Source: Kangiella taiwanensis
GTDB lineage: Bacteria; Pseudomonadota; Gammaproteobacteria; Enterobacterales; Kangiellaceae
DNA: 64,000 nt
Assembly: GCF_020005165.1 (NCBI RefSeq)
Contig: NZ_JAHCLT010000002.1
Coordinates: 1-64,000, forward strand
Direction: 5' to 3'
Below the pieces are notes generated by a model. It was not told the DNA's origin. It was given only the letters and a program-made list of their open reading frames with translations, and did no database searches. Shown piece after piece: positions 30,101 through 37,538 of the stretch (within the stretch, counting starts at the first letter, position 1; the number at the start of each line of letters is the position of its first letter). The position numbers and the translations under genes were made by a program.

Positions 30101-32044
30101 CTCACGAATTAGCGTCACATGATATTGCCGTCCCGAGATCAACTGCTCACCTTGTTTATCAACAGCAACTAGTTCCATTGAATTATTCTGATTCGGCTCA
30201 GCAAATTCACGCTCAGTCGTCCACAAGGGCCTCACACCAACCAGTTCATCATGCGGTAATGCAAACTGAACATGCCTGCGGGTAATCGGCCGACCACCAC
30301 TTTCGTAAACATTGACACTGCTAAGTAAACGTATTGGAAATTGGCTTCCTGACCATTGATTCTTCAAAGAAAGCTCTGCATGTCCCTTCTCATCTAATGA
30401 GCCAGCTGGAACATCCACGATTTGATCAAAATCTCGGTATTTATTAGAGCCAAAATAAAATCCATCGTAGCCATCAAACGGATTTCTAGCGCTGGAAACA
30501 GTAACCGTTGCATCATAGCGGTTGCCACTGGCGGGTGCCCCGTACAGGTAGTCTGCTTGTACTTGTATTGCAGGAGTTTCCTTCGTGTTCAACGTAGCGG
30601 AATCATTTGCGCTCAGTTCTAACTTCAAACGCTCAGGCAAAAAATCTTCTACAGCTAACTCATAGTCAAAAACAGTCTTGTTGCCCAGGGTCGCTTCAAA
30701 CGTCCACTTACCCCGCATAGCATCCGAAGGTAACTTAAAGTCAACCACGTAATACCCTGACTCATCACCTTTCCACTGCAAGGTTTTATACACTTTATTA
30801 TCAGGACGTAAAATACGAACAGATACAGGTGTCGGCTCTAACCAGTTGGCTTGAGAATCACGCAAGATCCCTTGCATCCGCACGACTTCTCCTGGCCGAT
30901 ACAAGTTTCTTGGGCCATACAAAAACAACTCAATAGGATGTTGCTGGCGTTGAGTCAATTTAAACTCTGATAAATCCAGCTTGGGATTACTTAAACGAAT
31001 CAAGTTGGTATTTTGGCCTTTAGTCGCCACCAAGAAGCGAGCGTTATTTAATTTGTCTGCATCGAACTCAGCAAAACCTTCATGATCACTAGTCTTTTCT
31101 TCAAGACGCTGGCCTTTATCATCTAACAGAGCCAACTTCACAGCCTGATAGGGCTGAGTGGATGGCAATTGATGAGTGAAGGTCACAAAAGTATCTTGAT
31201 ACTGTCTCGTATGGAGGCCAATGTCACTAATCACAAACCAGCTAAACTCATACTGATACGGATAATCATCCGCGGGACTCATGGTAACGGCGTAAACTCC
31301 GTTCTCCTCCAGAGCATCGATATCATTCAGTTGAATTTGGTGCGTTAGGCGTTGATTCTTTTTTGCATCAAAAGCAAAGCGACCGGTATGAACTAGATCG
31401 GCGATTTCTTTTAAGTTCTGAAGCTGATAGTAGTTACGGTAATGATTATTGGAAAAGAAACTATCGTAATGGCTTGGCTTTAATCGCCAAAATTTTAGAT
31501 CCGCTTCATCAACATTGACAGCTTCGACAGGCAAAAATCCGCTATCTCTCAAGATAGTCGAACCCTGACTTAGAAAGCGCAGTTGTCGTTCGAGGGCCGT
31601 GGTTTTAACCTGTTCTTTGAAGCTGCGCTTTAACGTTTTACCATTATCCGCGCTCAGCTCACTCGAAAACTGAATACTGTAAACTTGCTCTGGTTGAACA
31701 TAGGGGTAATAAAGCCGCAGCTGATCGTCACTAATGATCCATCCACCAGATTGTCTTTGACCTTCGACGTTAACTTGGATTAACTGCTCCAAATCTTGGT
31801 CGCGTTTTATGGGGCGAGTAAAATTGATCTGTAATGCTGGTGCATCATCATAACTTCCTTGATACACACTCAACACATTGAAAGGTGTTAGTTCATCATG
31901 CTCCGTTTCTACACTTCCCTCAATATTTTGCCCAGATGATTGTTTCTTAGCGCCCGTTGTACTGGAGTCCTCATCGCCACTACAACCCACTATAAACAAC
32001 ATTAAAACAATGCTAACCAACAACGAACGCAAATGATAAGACAT
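27125..32044 (-). CDS. yfhM: Bacterial alpha-2-macroglobulin, lipoprotein form
   Basis: A very large (1639 aa) periplasmic protein that in other bacteria traps attacking proteases. The signal peptide ends I-V-G-C (lipobox, Cys21), followed by an acidic spacer S-G-D-E-D-S-S. MG (macroglobulin) domains fill the first two-thirds. The thioester motif C-L-E-Q is intact at Cys1154 in Y-G-C-L-E-Q-T-T-S-R-A-W-P-W, within the alpha/alpha-toroid TED domain that carries repeated Y-D-G-S-F-G-x-W-type helices. A receptor-binding-like domain ends it. GGGGAG precedes the ATG. It is coupled to pbpC downstream, which repairs peptidoglycan, a pairing read as a periplasmic defence against host or predator proteases. 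Confidence 0.95.
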   Translation of the reverse strand: MSYHLRSLLVSIVLMLFIVGCSGDEDSSTTGAKKQSSGQNIEGSVETEHDELTPFNVLSVYQGSYDDAPALQINFTRPIKRDQDLEQLIQVNVEGQRQSGGWIISDDQLRLYYPYVQPEQVYSIQFSSELSADNGKTLKRSFKEQVKTTALERQLRFLSQGSTILRDSGFLPVEAVNVDEADLKFWRLKPSHYDSFFSNNHYRNYYQLQNLKEIADLVHTGRFAFDAKKNQRLTHQIQLNDIDALEENGVYAVTMSPADDYPYQYEFSWFVISDIGLHTRQYQDTFVTFTHQLPSTQPYQAVKLALLDDKGQRLEEKTSDHEGFAEFDADKLNNARFLVATKGQNTNLIRLSNPKLDLSEFKLTQRQQHPIELFLYGPRNLYRPGEVVRMQGILRDSQANWLEPTPVSVRILRPDNKVYKTLQWKGDESGYYVVDFKLPSDAMRGKWTFEATLGNKTVFDYELAVEDFLPERLKLELSANDSATLNTKETPAIQVQADYLYGAPASGNRYDATVTVSSARNPFDGYDGFYFGSNKYRDFDQIVDVPAGSLDEKGHAELSLKNQWSGSQFPIRLLSSVNVYESGGRPITRRHVQFALPHDELVGVRPLWTTEREFAEPNQNNSMELVAVDKQGEQLISGRQYHVTLIREDSRRYWQYGSSGWEYRTSGANVPVYFKTIQFNSAERQKISLPLEYGNYRVEVRNDKSQLLTRYHFFAGWYWSDDSEHSGERPDQVSLSMEQDFITLGDDLALNIKSPYAGQALITVESDQLLWKRAVKLDSAESTVRIPIDASWMTHNLYVSAMVLKPGDIDRKRLPARAFGVMHLPLDREARKLQLDVSHAEKLRPQQTVEVNIEAKNIQSGEDVYATLALVDSGVLSISNFESPKPLDWFYGQRAYEAALKDNYGSLVDLVDGKRAQQRFGGDADLSRGGDAPVSDVQIVSIVKDKVQLDSQGKATLSVDLPYFNGELRLMAVAFSKKRYGSAESKATVAAPLVVQASMPRFLAKGDQSEVLFDIKNMEDAKQTFTVNLSSDDALGSTSVNKTFALEAKEKALVSLPVKASQFTGAGQVSLTVESDNQDLNMERNWSLGLRPAYAASTISKQAAIKPGSNFTVNQNFASLYDDFGLKSVLSVSTTPPLDAGSYIDGLLQYPYGCLEQTTSRAWPWLYADQSDLTSLDTSRAQKLFSSRQELIDSAVSRVISMQRYDGSFGLWSNDSPEEPWLTAYVTDFLIAAKQLGYQVPEDNLNRAVRRLQRYVRSSAFRSNDWGYYDDREHFELAYRSYSAYVLSKIGRANLQDVRTLFDKKSSDAERSLPLAHLAFALEKLGDQRRAKLAWGKAFTTKFTYHRYWYYGDYGSPIRDMSQVANLSLQSQVVESLDINGLDLVFDLKGELESRSWLSTQEKGALALLANQLNNLSDTSAQLNLDAARGDKSESFKQSADYISVDRAQSVKQPLNLKNKGQETVFVDYKVQGYPKSAPDGLFDDIAIERRYFNLQGEPILIQQLNAGDRVIVGVSINLAKRHNKLRNAMLIDLLPAGLELENQNLEHSFKIDEIKIDGKTIKELTENTKIAHQEFWGDRFMAALELRSYQAAHVFYMVRAVTPGDYTVPSSFVEDMYRPEIRGISQPEKAITISKPSQ

Positions 32045-32217
32045 GGTACTCCCCTGTAACGATTTCTATTATTAGCCCGTATTATATGAACGTCACTATT
32101 ACCAGAACGGGTTAACATTATGACGAATTGTGCCGAATAGGTACGATATTATTCTAATCTCTCAACCTAGACCAGTGAATAAACAGTGAAAACTAAGGAC
32201 CTTAGAATAAGAGCCCC

Positions 32218-32247
32218 AAAAAAAGCCCCATCAGAGTGAGGCTTTTT
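32218..32247 (-). terminator. Terminator of the Sel1/TonB-C gene
   Basis: Minus strand: AAAAAGCC...GGCTTTTTTT with inner CA/TG pairs. It lies 12 nt past the stop at 32259. The remaining gap 32045-32217 upstream of the macroglobulin gene shows no gene. Confidence 0.8.
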
Positions 32248-32258
32248 AATTAGGAAGG

Positions 32259-33590
32259 TTAACTAACCTTCTTTTTTAACTTGGAAAGGTATGAAGTGAA
32301 CTCAACGGGTATCTTTGTCTCGCCAAGATCCTCAAGCTCTTCAATAGCTTCTTCTTGGTAGTCAATCGCTTCATCTAGGTTACCCGCTAACTCATACGCA
32401 CGAGCCAAGTAGTAATAGGTTCTTACAGGGTTCTTTACACCTGAATTAAGGACAGATTGAAGGAGTTTTAATAAAGTCTTCGGATTTATTCCTTGGATAT
32501 CGTTATCAAAAACATAGCTCACTAATTTATACGACAGTATAGGGTCATCTGTTTCAAAGGCCTGAGTCAACCACTCAGTCCCTTGTTCACCATTGCCTTT
32601 GTCAAAGCTTAACTTCGCTAGGTAAAACATTGAAGGCTCATATCCAGCACTGGCCGCAATAGTTAACCAAGCGATTCCTTTTTTAGGATCAGCCTCACAA
32701 CCTTTACCCTCAATCAAGTTATCCGCGACTGCATGCTGCGCATTCACGACACCATTGCTGGCAGCTTCAAAATACCACGAATTTGAATTAAAAGGTCTAT
32801 GTCCGTTTTCATCATAAGGAACACCAAAAGAACCATACTTTCCATAAAGGTACTGAGATTTTGCGTCTCCATCTATAGCCTTTTCTTTTAAGCTAACCAA
32901 CCTTTCACGTTTAGGGCTACCTAGCTGAAAGCCCATGCGATATTTGAATACATGTGGAAAATCACTTTCATTAGGAGTAAACATCCACTTTCTGACCGCT
33001 TTTAAAGCTACCCTTTTAAAGTATCTTTCCTGAACAGCATCTTCAACACGAATATCAGTTGGGTACCCAGAGGGTGACACGTGCAGATTTAGGGTCACTA
33101 AGCCTTCAATACCCTTTAGTTGCGCAGTAATTGGGTAGTCAGGGTTGGTGTTCTTTAAGGGTTTGATATTGTTTACTTCTGTTATGTTCACATCATTGAT
33201 TTCAGGCTTATACTTTTCAACAATCGCTTCAGTACCGTACTTAGCCTTGAGAAAATTGAAGTGCTCTTCGGCGCTGGCTAATTGTTCTTTGTCACTAATA
33301 TATCCCTTAATTTCTTCTAAGAAGTCTACTTCCTTATTAGCATCCTCATCAGACAGCTTGACCCAAGCATAGGCTTTCACTAGGTCTTGTTTAACGCCTG
33401 TCCCCTCTAAGTACATAACGCCAAGGTTAAACTGTGAGGACTTGTGACCGATTTTGGCTAGTTTTTCAAACTCAGTAAATGCTTGCTGATAGGATTGGTT
33501 GTCGTACAGCTCAGTAGCGTCTTGGAAAGTAGCCTTTAATTCTAATGATGGTAATAATAGAAATGCGATCAGTATACGCTTTAAGTTCAT
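32259..33590 (-). CDS. Secreted Sel1-repeat protein with a TonB C-terminal-like domain
   Basis: The start is ATG 33590, preceded by AAAGGATTA; an ORF extending to 33668 has no better signal. A signal peptide (1-20, ending L-K-A) is followed by Sel1-like helices (about 30-75: Y-x-x-A-F-x-x-F-E-x-L-A...F-N-L-G-V-M-Y-x-x-G-x-G-V). A TonB-C-like domain comes next (about 145-220: P-x-Y-P...L-K-G-I-E-G-L-V-T-L-N-L-H-V...A-L-K-A-V-R-K-W-M-F-T-P), and more Sel1/TPR-like repeats run to the end. Total 443 aa. There is no N-terminal anchor and no Pro-rich spacer, so it is not a classical energy-transducing TonB. Function unknown. Confidence 0.8.
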   Translation of the reverse strand: MNLKRILIAFLLLPSLELKATFQDATELYDNQSYQQAFTEFEKLAKIGHKSSQFNLGVMYLEGTGVKQDLVKAYAWVKLSDEDANKEVDFLEEIKGYISDKEQLASAEEHFNFLKAKYGTEAIVEKYKPEINDVNITEVNNIKPLKNTNPDYPITAQLKGIEGLVTLNLHVSPSGYPTDIRVEDAVQERYFKRVALKAVRKWMFTPNESDFPHVFKYRMGFQLGSPKRERLVSLKEKAIDGDAKSQYLYGKYGSFGVPYDENGHRPFNSNSWYFEAASNGVVNAQHAVADNLIEGKGCEADPKKGIAWLTIAASAGYEPSMFYLAKLSFDKGNGEQGTEWLTQAFETDDPILSYKLVSYVFDNDIQGINPKTLLKLLQSVLNSGVKNPVRTYYYLARAYELAGNLDEAIDYQEEAIEELEDLGETKIPVEFTSYLSKLKKKVS

Positions 33591-33654
33591 CCTTAATCCT
33601 TTGTATTTATAAGTTATTCTCGCAGCAAAGATACCAAATAAGAAAACCGATAGC

Positions 33655-33679
33655 AAAAAGCCCGGCAACTGCCAGGCTT
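33655..33679 (-). terminator. Rho-independent terminator of rmf
   Basis: Minus strand: AAGCCTGGCA and TGCCGGGCTT form a hairpin with one T:G wobble, followed by five T. It lies 20 nt beyond the rmf stop. Confidence 0.85.
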
Positions 33680-33698
33680 CTCATGATGCTGAAGAATA

Positions 33699-33881
33699 TT
33701 ATAAGTAGTTTTTCATTCCATTTTGGGTAAAGGCTTCTCGGCCTTCTCGCCAACCTCCTAGCCACTCTTCTTTTGCATGAATATCTTCATGGGGGCACAC
33801 TTCTTTTGACTGACCTTGCATGGCTGCATGAAAACCTTTTGCGTGTGCTCTTTGCAACTTATCTCTTTTCTGTCTTTTCAT
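33699..33881 (-). CDS. rmf: Ribosome modulation factor
   Basis: RMF dimerises 70S ribosomes into inactive 100S particles in stationary phase. The 60-residue protein matches the family nearly throughout: M-K-R-Q-K-R-D-(K/R)-L-x-R-A-H at the start, A-x-x-G-x-S-K-E-x-C-P in the middle and W-L-G-G-W-R-E near 41-47. It is basic and soluble. Expression in other bacteria depends on ppGpp. AAAGGG lies upstream of the ATG, and a TATACA -10-like element is about 30 nt further up. It has its own terminator. Confidence 0.96.
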   Translation of the reverse strand: MKRQKRDKLQRAHAKGFHAAMQGQSKEVCPHEDIHAKEEWLGGWREGREAFTQNGMKNYL

Positions 33882-33955
33882 TGATACATACCCTTTTTGT
33901 ACATTTGATTGAATGTATAGCGTTACTTTTTAGTTTTGTGTTAAAAATTAAGCAT

Positions 33956-33990
33956 AAAAAAAGCCGAGCACTCATAGGAGTTATCGGCTT
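33956..33990 (-). terminator. Orphan leftward terminator upstream of rmf
   Basis: Minus strand: AAGCCGA (33984-33990) pairs with TCGGCTT (33961-33967), with an inner ACTC/GAGT stem, followed by seven T. No recognised gene reads into it from the right; the nearest gene there is the divergent liuR. It implies a leftward transcript starting in about 34000-34270. The rest of the 33882-34338 gap shows no other gene. Confidence 0.75.
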
Positions 33991-34058
33991 ATTAGTCGTT
34001 GTTTCGCTTCAGCTGCGCGTTGTGTTGAATGATTAGAGGCATTACCTACCTTATTCAA
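33981..34058 (-). CDS. Possible 25-residue small ORF ending in the orphan terminator
   Basis: From TTG 34058 the frame reads M-N-K-V-G-N-A-S-N-H-S-T-Q-R-A-A-E-A-K-Q-R-L-I-S-R and stops inside the terminator hairpin. A second frame gives a 16-residue peptide from ATG 34042 (stop 33992-33994) with a good AAGGTAGGT ribosome-binding site. Either could be real, or the transcript may be non-coding. I do not recognise either peptide. Confidence 0.25.
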   Translation of the reverse strand: MNKVGNASNHSTQRAAEAKQRLISR

Positions 34059-34278
34059 TATGCTTAACTTTTAACCAGATTACACCATTTTGAGGGACTT
34101 GTGACGAAAAAGTTCACAAAAAAATCATAAAAATGAAGTCTTAATTGGTTACCCGAACTTATTACAAATGACTCGACATAACCCCTGTAACTTATTGATT
34201 ATATGAATCTATCTCCCAACAATTTTTCACAATAACACACTGCACTGCTCTGAACAGTAGCTCAGCAGACTTTCGAAG

Positions 34279-34307
34279 TTTACGTTTGCGTAAAGGTAAG
34301 CTAAAAT
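34279..34307 (+). promoter_or_regulatory. Putative LiuR operator and liu promoter
   Basis: TTTACGTTTGCGTAAA (34279-34294) is a 16-bp palindrome with perfect 6-bp arms. Its left half doubles as a -35 (TTTACG) set 17 bp from a TAAAAT -10 (34302-34307). MerR-family regulators bind palindromes overlapping the promoter like this, and the LiuR consensus as I recall it has TTTACG/CGTAAA-type arms. It lies 45 nt ahead of the liuR start. Confidence 0.65.
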
Positions 34308-34338
34308 GTTGCGCGTGATTACTAAGGAATTAACGCCT

Positions 34339-34719
34339 ATGAGCGATGAGAAAACTGAATACACCATTAGCGATTTAGCGAAAGAGTTCGAGATTACGTC
34401 ACGTTCTATTCGCCATTATGAAGACGAAAAACTCATCACTCCTACTCGTCGTGGGGTTCATAGAATTTACAGCGCCCGCGACCGTGTGCGCCTGCAGCTG
34501 ATTCTTAGAGGCAAGCGACTCGGCTTTTCCTTGGCTGAAATTAAAGAAATTATTGATTTGTATGGCGTCGAAGGCGAACAGAGACAAACAGAGCGATTGT
34601 TAGAACTGATAAACGTTCGCCGTGAGTCTCTTAAACAACAACTCAAAGATATCAAGTACTTATTAAATGAATTTGATGTGCTGGAGGAGAAGTTAACCTC
34701 CGAGCACCAAGCAAAATAG
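34339..34719 (+). CDS. liuR: MerR-family regulator of leucine/isovalerate catabolism, LiuR
   Basis: The N-terminal MerR winged helix (I-S-D-L-A-K-E-F-x-I-T-x-R-x-I-R-H-Y-E-D-E, about 9-29) is followed by the wing and a dimerising coiled coil ending at residue 126. There are no metal-binding cysteines, so it is not a metal sensor. It directly precedes isovaleryl-CoA dehydrogenase and starts the liu cluster. LiuR represses such genes in gammaproteobacteria and is released by a pathway CoA ester. I choose ATG 34339 (AAGGAA upstream); an in-frame ATG at 34306 overlaps the promoter. Confidence 0.87.
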   Translation: MSDEKTEYTISDLAKEFEITSRSIRHYEDEKLITPTRRGVHRIYSARDRVRLQLILRGKRLGFSLAEIKEIIDLYGVEGEQRQTERLLELINVRRESLKQQLKDIKYLLNEFDVLEEKLTSEHQAK

Positions 34720-34749
34720 TCGATACCAAGATTTATTAGAGGACAAAAC

Positions 34750-35910
34750 ATGTATCCATCATTGAACTTCGATTTAGGTGAAACAGCCGACATGATCCGC
34801 GAAATGGTTAGCAACTTCGCACAGAAAGAAATTGCTCCAATCGCTGAAAAAACTGACGAGGAAAACCTGTTTCCACATGAGATGTGGAAAAAACTCGGTG
34901 ACTTAGGCCTTTTAGGCATTACCGTTGAAGAAGAGTACGGCGGCTCTGGTATGGGCTATCTTGAGCACGTTGTAGCGATGGAAGAAATTAGCCGTGCCAG
35001 TGCTTCTATTGGCTTGAGCTACGGTGCTCACTCAAATCTATGCGTTAACCAGATTCGTCGTAACGCTTCTGAAGAGCAAAAGAAGAAGTATCTTCCTAAG
35101 CTTTGTTCGGGCGAGCACGTTGGTGCATTAGCCATGTCTGAGCCTGGCGCAGGTTCTGATGTTGTCGGCATGAAGCTTAAAGCTGAACTAAAAGGTGATC
35201 ACTACGTTCTAAACGGTAATAAAATGTGGATTACCAATGGTCCAGAAGCTGACGTTCTAGTGGTTTACGCTAAGACCGATATGGAAGCTCACTCCAAAGG
35301 TATTACAGCCTTTATTATCGAAAAAGGCATGAAAGGCTTCCGTACAGCTCAGAAACTCGACAAATTGGGCATGCGTGGCTCAAACACCTGTGAATTAGTT
35401 TTCGAAGATTGTGAAGTACCTGTCGAAAACGTCATGGGCGAAGTTAACCAAGGTGTTAAAATCTTGATGAGTGGTTTGGATTACGAGCGTGCCGTTCTTT
35501 CTGCTGGCCCACTAGGTATTATGCGTGCATGTATGGACGTTGTGGTTCCTTATGTACACGAGCGTAAACAGTTCGGTAAAGCTATCGGCAGCTTCCAGCT
35601 AATTCAAGGTAAAGTCGCTGATATGTACACCACCATGAACGCAAGTCGTGCGTACGTTTACTCAGTAGTTAAAGCCTGTGATCGTGGTGAAACCACTCGT
35701 AAAGATGCGGCAGCGGCGATTTTATTTGCTGCTGAGAACGCGACTAAATTAGCGTTAGACGCGATTCAGATTCTAGGCGGTAACGGTTACATCAACGAAT
35801 ACCCTACTGGTCGCCTACTTCGTGACGCTAAGTTATATGAAATCGGCGCCGGCACGTCTGAAATCAGAAGAATGCTGATTGGGCGCGAGTTGTTCAACGA
35901 GACGGCTTAG
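34750..35910 (+). CDS. liuA: Isovaleryl-CoA dehydrogenase
   Basis: This FAD flavoprotein oxidises isovaleryl-CoA to 3-methylcrotonyl-CoA, passing electrons to ETF. The acyl-CoA dehydrogenase signatures A-M-S-E-P-x-A-G-S-D and the C-terminal G-G-N-G-Y-x-x-E-Y-P...E-I-G-A-G-T-S-E are present. The catalytic base is Glu246 in G-L-D-Y-E-R-A-V-L, the position used by isovaleryl-CoA dehydrogenases; the usual C-terminal Glu is Gly here (I-G-A-G-T-S). This swap separates it from the second dehydrogenase of the cluster. Length 386 is normal. It follows liuR by 30 nt. Confidence 0.95.
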   Translation: MYPSLNFDLGETADMIREMVSNFAQKEIAPIAEKTDEENLFPHEMWKKLGDLGLLGITVEEEYGGSGMGYLEHVVAMEEISRASASIGLSYGAHSNLCVNQIRRNASEEQKKKYLPKLCSGEHVGALAMSEPGAGSDVVGMKLKAELKGDHYVLNGNKMWITNGPEADVLVVYAKTDMEAHSKGITAFIIEKGMKGFRTAQKLDKLGMRGSNTCELVFEDCEVPVENVMGEVNQGVKILMSGLDYERAVLSAGPLGIMRACMDVVVPYVHERKQFGKAIGSFQLIQGKVADMYTTMNASRAYVYSVVKACDRGETTRKDAAAAILFAAENATKLALDAIQILGGNGYINEYPTGRLLRDAKLYEIGAGTSEIRRMLIGRELFNETA

Positions 35911-35914
35911 GCCT

Positions 35915-35991
35915 GTCATTCCCGCGAAGGCGGGAATCTCAGTCAGCTAACGTATTAATTAATAAAAGATTCCCGCCTTCGCGGGAATGAC
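35915..35991. repeat. Long REP-like inverted repeat, copy 1 (after liuA)
   Basis: Two 25-nt perfect inverted arms (35915-35939 and 35967-35991) each hold an inner palindrome CCCGC-GAAG-GCGGG. The outer ends read GTCATTCC/GGAATGAC. The same unit recurs at 38700-38765. Such 'ATTCCCGCGAAGGCGGGAAT' modules are dispersed intergenic repeats. Confidence 0.9.
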
Positions 35992-36064
35992 GATTTAAGT
36001 TTTAGTTTTAAATTCACTAAATAGAGAAGTAGCGAACCTACCTTCTCGAACTAAATTAAAGAAC

Positions 36065-36124
36065 TGACCGAGCATTTAAGAGTTCGGTCAAAAACTTGAA
36101 ACTCACTTACAACTGAGAAGTGAG
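36065..36124. repeat. Two consecutive hairpins in the liuA-thiolase gap
   Basis: TGACCGA/TCGGTCA (36065-36090) and CTCACTT/AAGTGAG (36102-36124) form two small stem-loops between REP copy 1 and the inverted repeat at 36134. None has a T-run, so they are not typical terminators. Apart from these repeats, 35911-36250 holds nothing recognisable. Confidence 0.5.
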
Positions 36125-36133
36125 CGAGCGCAG

Positions 36134-36218
36134 CTAAGACAAGGCAAAAAGTTTCGAAAATGCGCAGTGTACAAAAAGTACATGAGCACATTTGAGAAAC
36201 TTTTTAACACCGTATTAG
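36134..36218. repeat. Imperfect 85-bp inverted-repeat element before the thiolase gene
   Basis: Arms running inward from CTAA (36134) and TTAG (36218) share AAAAAGTTTC/GAAACTTTTT, AAATG/CATTT and GTAC/GTAC around an A5 centre. The layout and the G-C-poor core resemble non-autonomous repeats seen in many marine gammaproteobacteria. It creates an open frame that falsely extends the thiolase gene upstream. Confidence 0.65.
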
Positions 36219-36250
36219 CAAGTGCAGCCACTTCGAAAAGGAATGAAAGT

Positions 36251-37429
36251 ATGTCAGATCCTATCGTAATTGTCTCCGCTGCTAGAACACCAATGGGTGG
36301 TTTCGGCGGCTCTCTTTCTACTGTTAAATCAACAGAACTTGGTGCTAACGCAATCGCAGCAGCCGTAGAGCGTGCGACATTAAAACCTGAAGATATTCAA
36401 GAAGTTATCATGGGTTGTGTATTACCAGCAGGTGTTGGTCAAGCACCTGCTCGCCAGGCTTCTCTAGGCGCTGGCATTCCAAAATCAACTGGCGCTACAA
36501 CAGTAAACAAAGTCTGTGGCTCTGGTATGAAAACCATCATGTTAGCGCACGATTTATTAGTCGCGGGCACAAACGAAGTTATGGTTGCTGGTGGTATGGA
36601 AAGCATGAGTTTAGCGCCGTACCTATTGCCTACTGGCCGCTATGGTCAACGCTTTGGTCATGGTAAAACCCTTGATCACATGGCTTTTGATGGCCTTGAA
36701 GATGCATACGAAGGCCAAGCAATGGGTGTTTACGCTGAACAAACGGTTGAGCGTTATGGTTTCACCCGTGAAGATCAAGATAACTTCGCTATCGAATCAC
36801 TTGCTCGTGCTAACAAAGCGATTGAAGACGGTTCGTTCAAAAACGAAATCACGCCGGTAACGGTTAAATCGCGTAAAGGTGACGTAGAAGTTGACACTGA
36901 CGAGCAGCCATTAAAAGCTCGTCCGGACAAGATTCCTGCGCTGCGCCCTGCGTTCAAGAAAGACGGTACGGTAACGGCAGCAAACGCTAGTTCAATTTCT
37001 GACGGTGCTGCAGCAGTGGTATTGATGCGTCAATCAGAAGCTGAAAAGCGTGGACTTAAGCCACTCGCCAAGATTCATGCACACGCGACTAACGCTCGTA
37101 CTCCTGCGGAATTCACAATCGCTCCTGTTGGCGCAATGGAGAAAGTTCTAGAAAAAGCTGGTTGGACAAAAGACGACGTTGATTTGTTTGAAATTAACGA
37201 AGCCTTTGCCGTAGTGACTATGGCGGCGATGAAAGAGCTAGAGCTTGACCATGCCAAAGTTAACGTTCACGGCGGTGCTTGTGCACTGGGCCACCCTATC
37301 GGTTGTTCTGGTACTCGTATCGTAGTGACATTGATTGAAGCATTACGCAAGTATGGCAAGTCTAAAGGTGTGGCGTCACTGTGTATTGGTGGTGGTGAGG
37401 CGACGGCGTTAGCAATTGAACTGGTTTAA
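36251..37429 (+). CDS. Acetyl-CoA C-acetyltransferase (thiolase)
   Basis: This thiolase would split acetoacetyl-CoA into two acetyl-CoA, finishing leucine breakdown. The active-site Cys89 lies in V-N-K-V-C-G-S-G-M-K, the N-E-A-F block near 313 and the second cysteine in G-G-A-C-A-L-G-H-P-I-G-C-S-G. Length 392 is exactly typical for biosynthetic/degradative thiolase II (AtoB-like). The start is ATG 36251 with AAAAGGAATG upstream; the longer frame from 36167 is repeat-derived. Confidence 0.93.
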   Translation: MSDPIVIVSAARTPMGGFGGSLSTVKSTELGANAIAAAVERATLKPEDIQEVIMGCVLPAGVGQAPARQASLGAGIPKSTGATTVNKVCGSGMKTIMLAHDLLVAGTNEVMVAGGMESMSLAPYLLPTGRYGQRFGHGKTLDHMAFDGLEDAYEGQAMGVYAEQTVERYGFTREDQDNFAIESLARANKAIEDGSFKNEITPVTVKSRKGDVEVDTDEQPLKARPDKIPALRPAFKKDGTVTAANASSISDGAAAVVLMRQSEAEKRGLKPLAKIHAHATNARTPAEFTIAPVGAMEKVLEKAGWTKDDVDLFEINEAFAVVTMAAMKELELDHAKVNVHGGACALGHPIGCSGTRIVVTLIEALRKYGKSKGVASLCIGGGEATALAIELV

Positions 37430-37447
37430 AATTATTAACTAAACCCT

Positions 37448-37512
37448 GTCATCCTGACGAAAGTCAGGATCTAAGATTCCAAATCCGAGGCATTGCCTCG
37501 GTTTGGAATGAC
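37448..37512. repeat. REP-like inverted repeat, variant copy (after the thiolase gene)
   Basis: Outer ends GTCAT/ATGAC match the other copies, but the cores differ: CCTGAC-GAAA-GTCAGG and a larger hairpin ATTCCAAA...TTTGGAAT enclosing CCGAGGC/GCCTCGG. It fills most of the gap between the thiolase and dehydrogenase genes. Confidence 0.8.
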
Positions 37513-37538
37513 AAGTTAAACCTAAGCGACTAGACAAA

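Noticed and set aside
36167-36250. 28-residue N-terminal extension of the thiolase
   Set aside because: It comes from the inverted repeat 36134-36218; ATG 36251 has a good ribosome-binding site and gives the standard 392-aa length.
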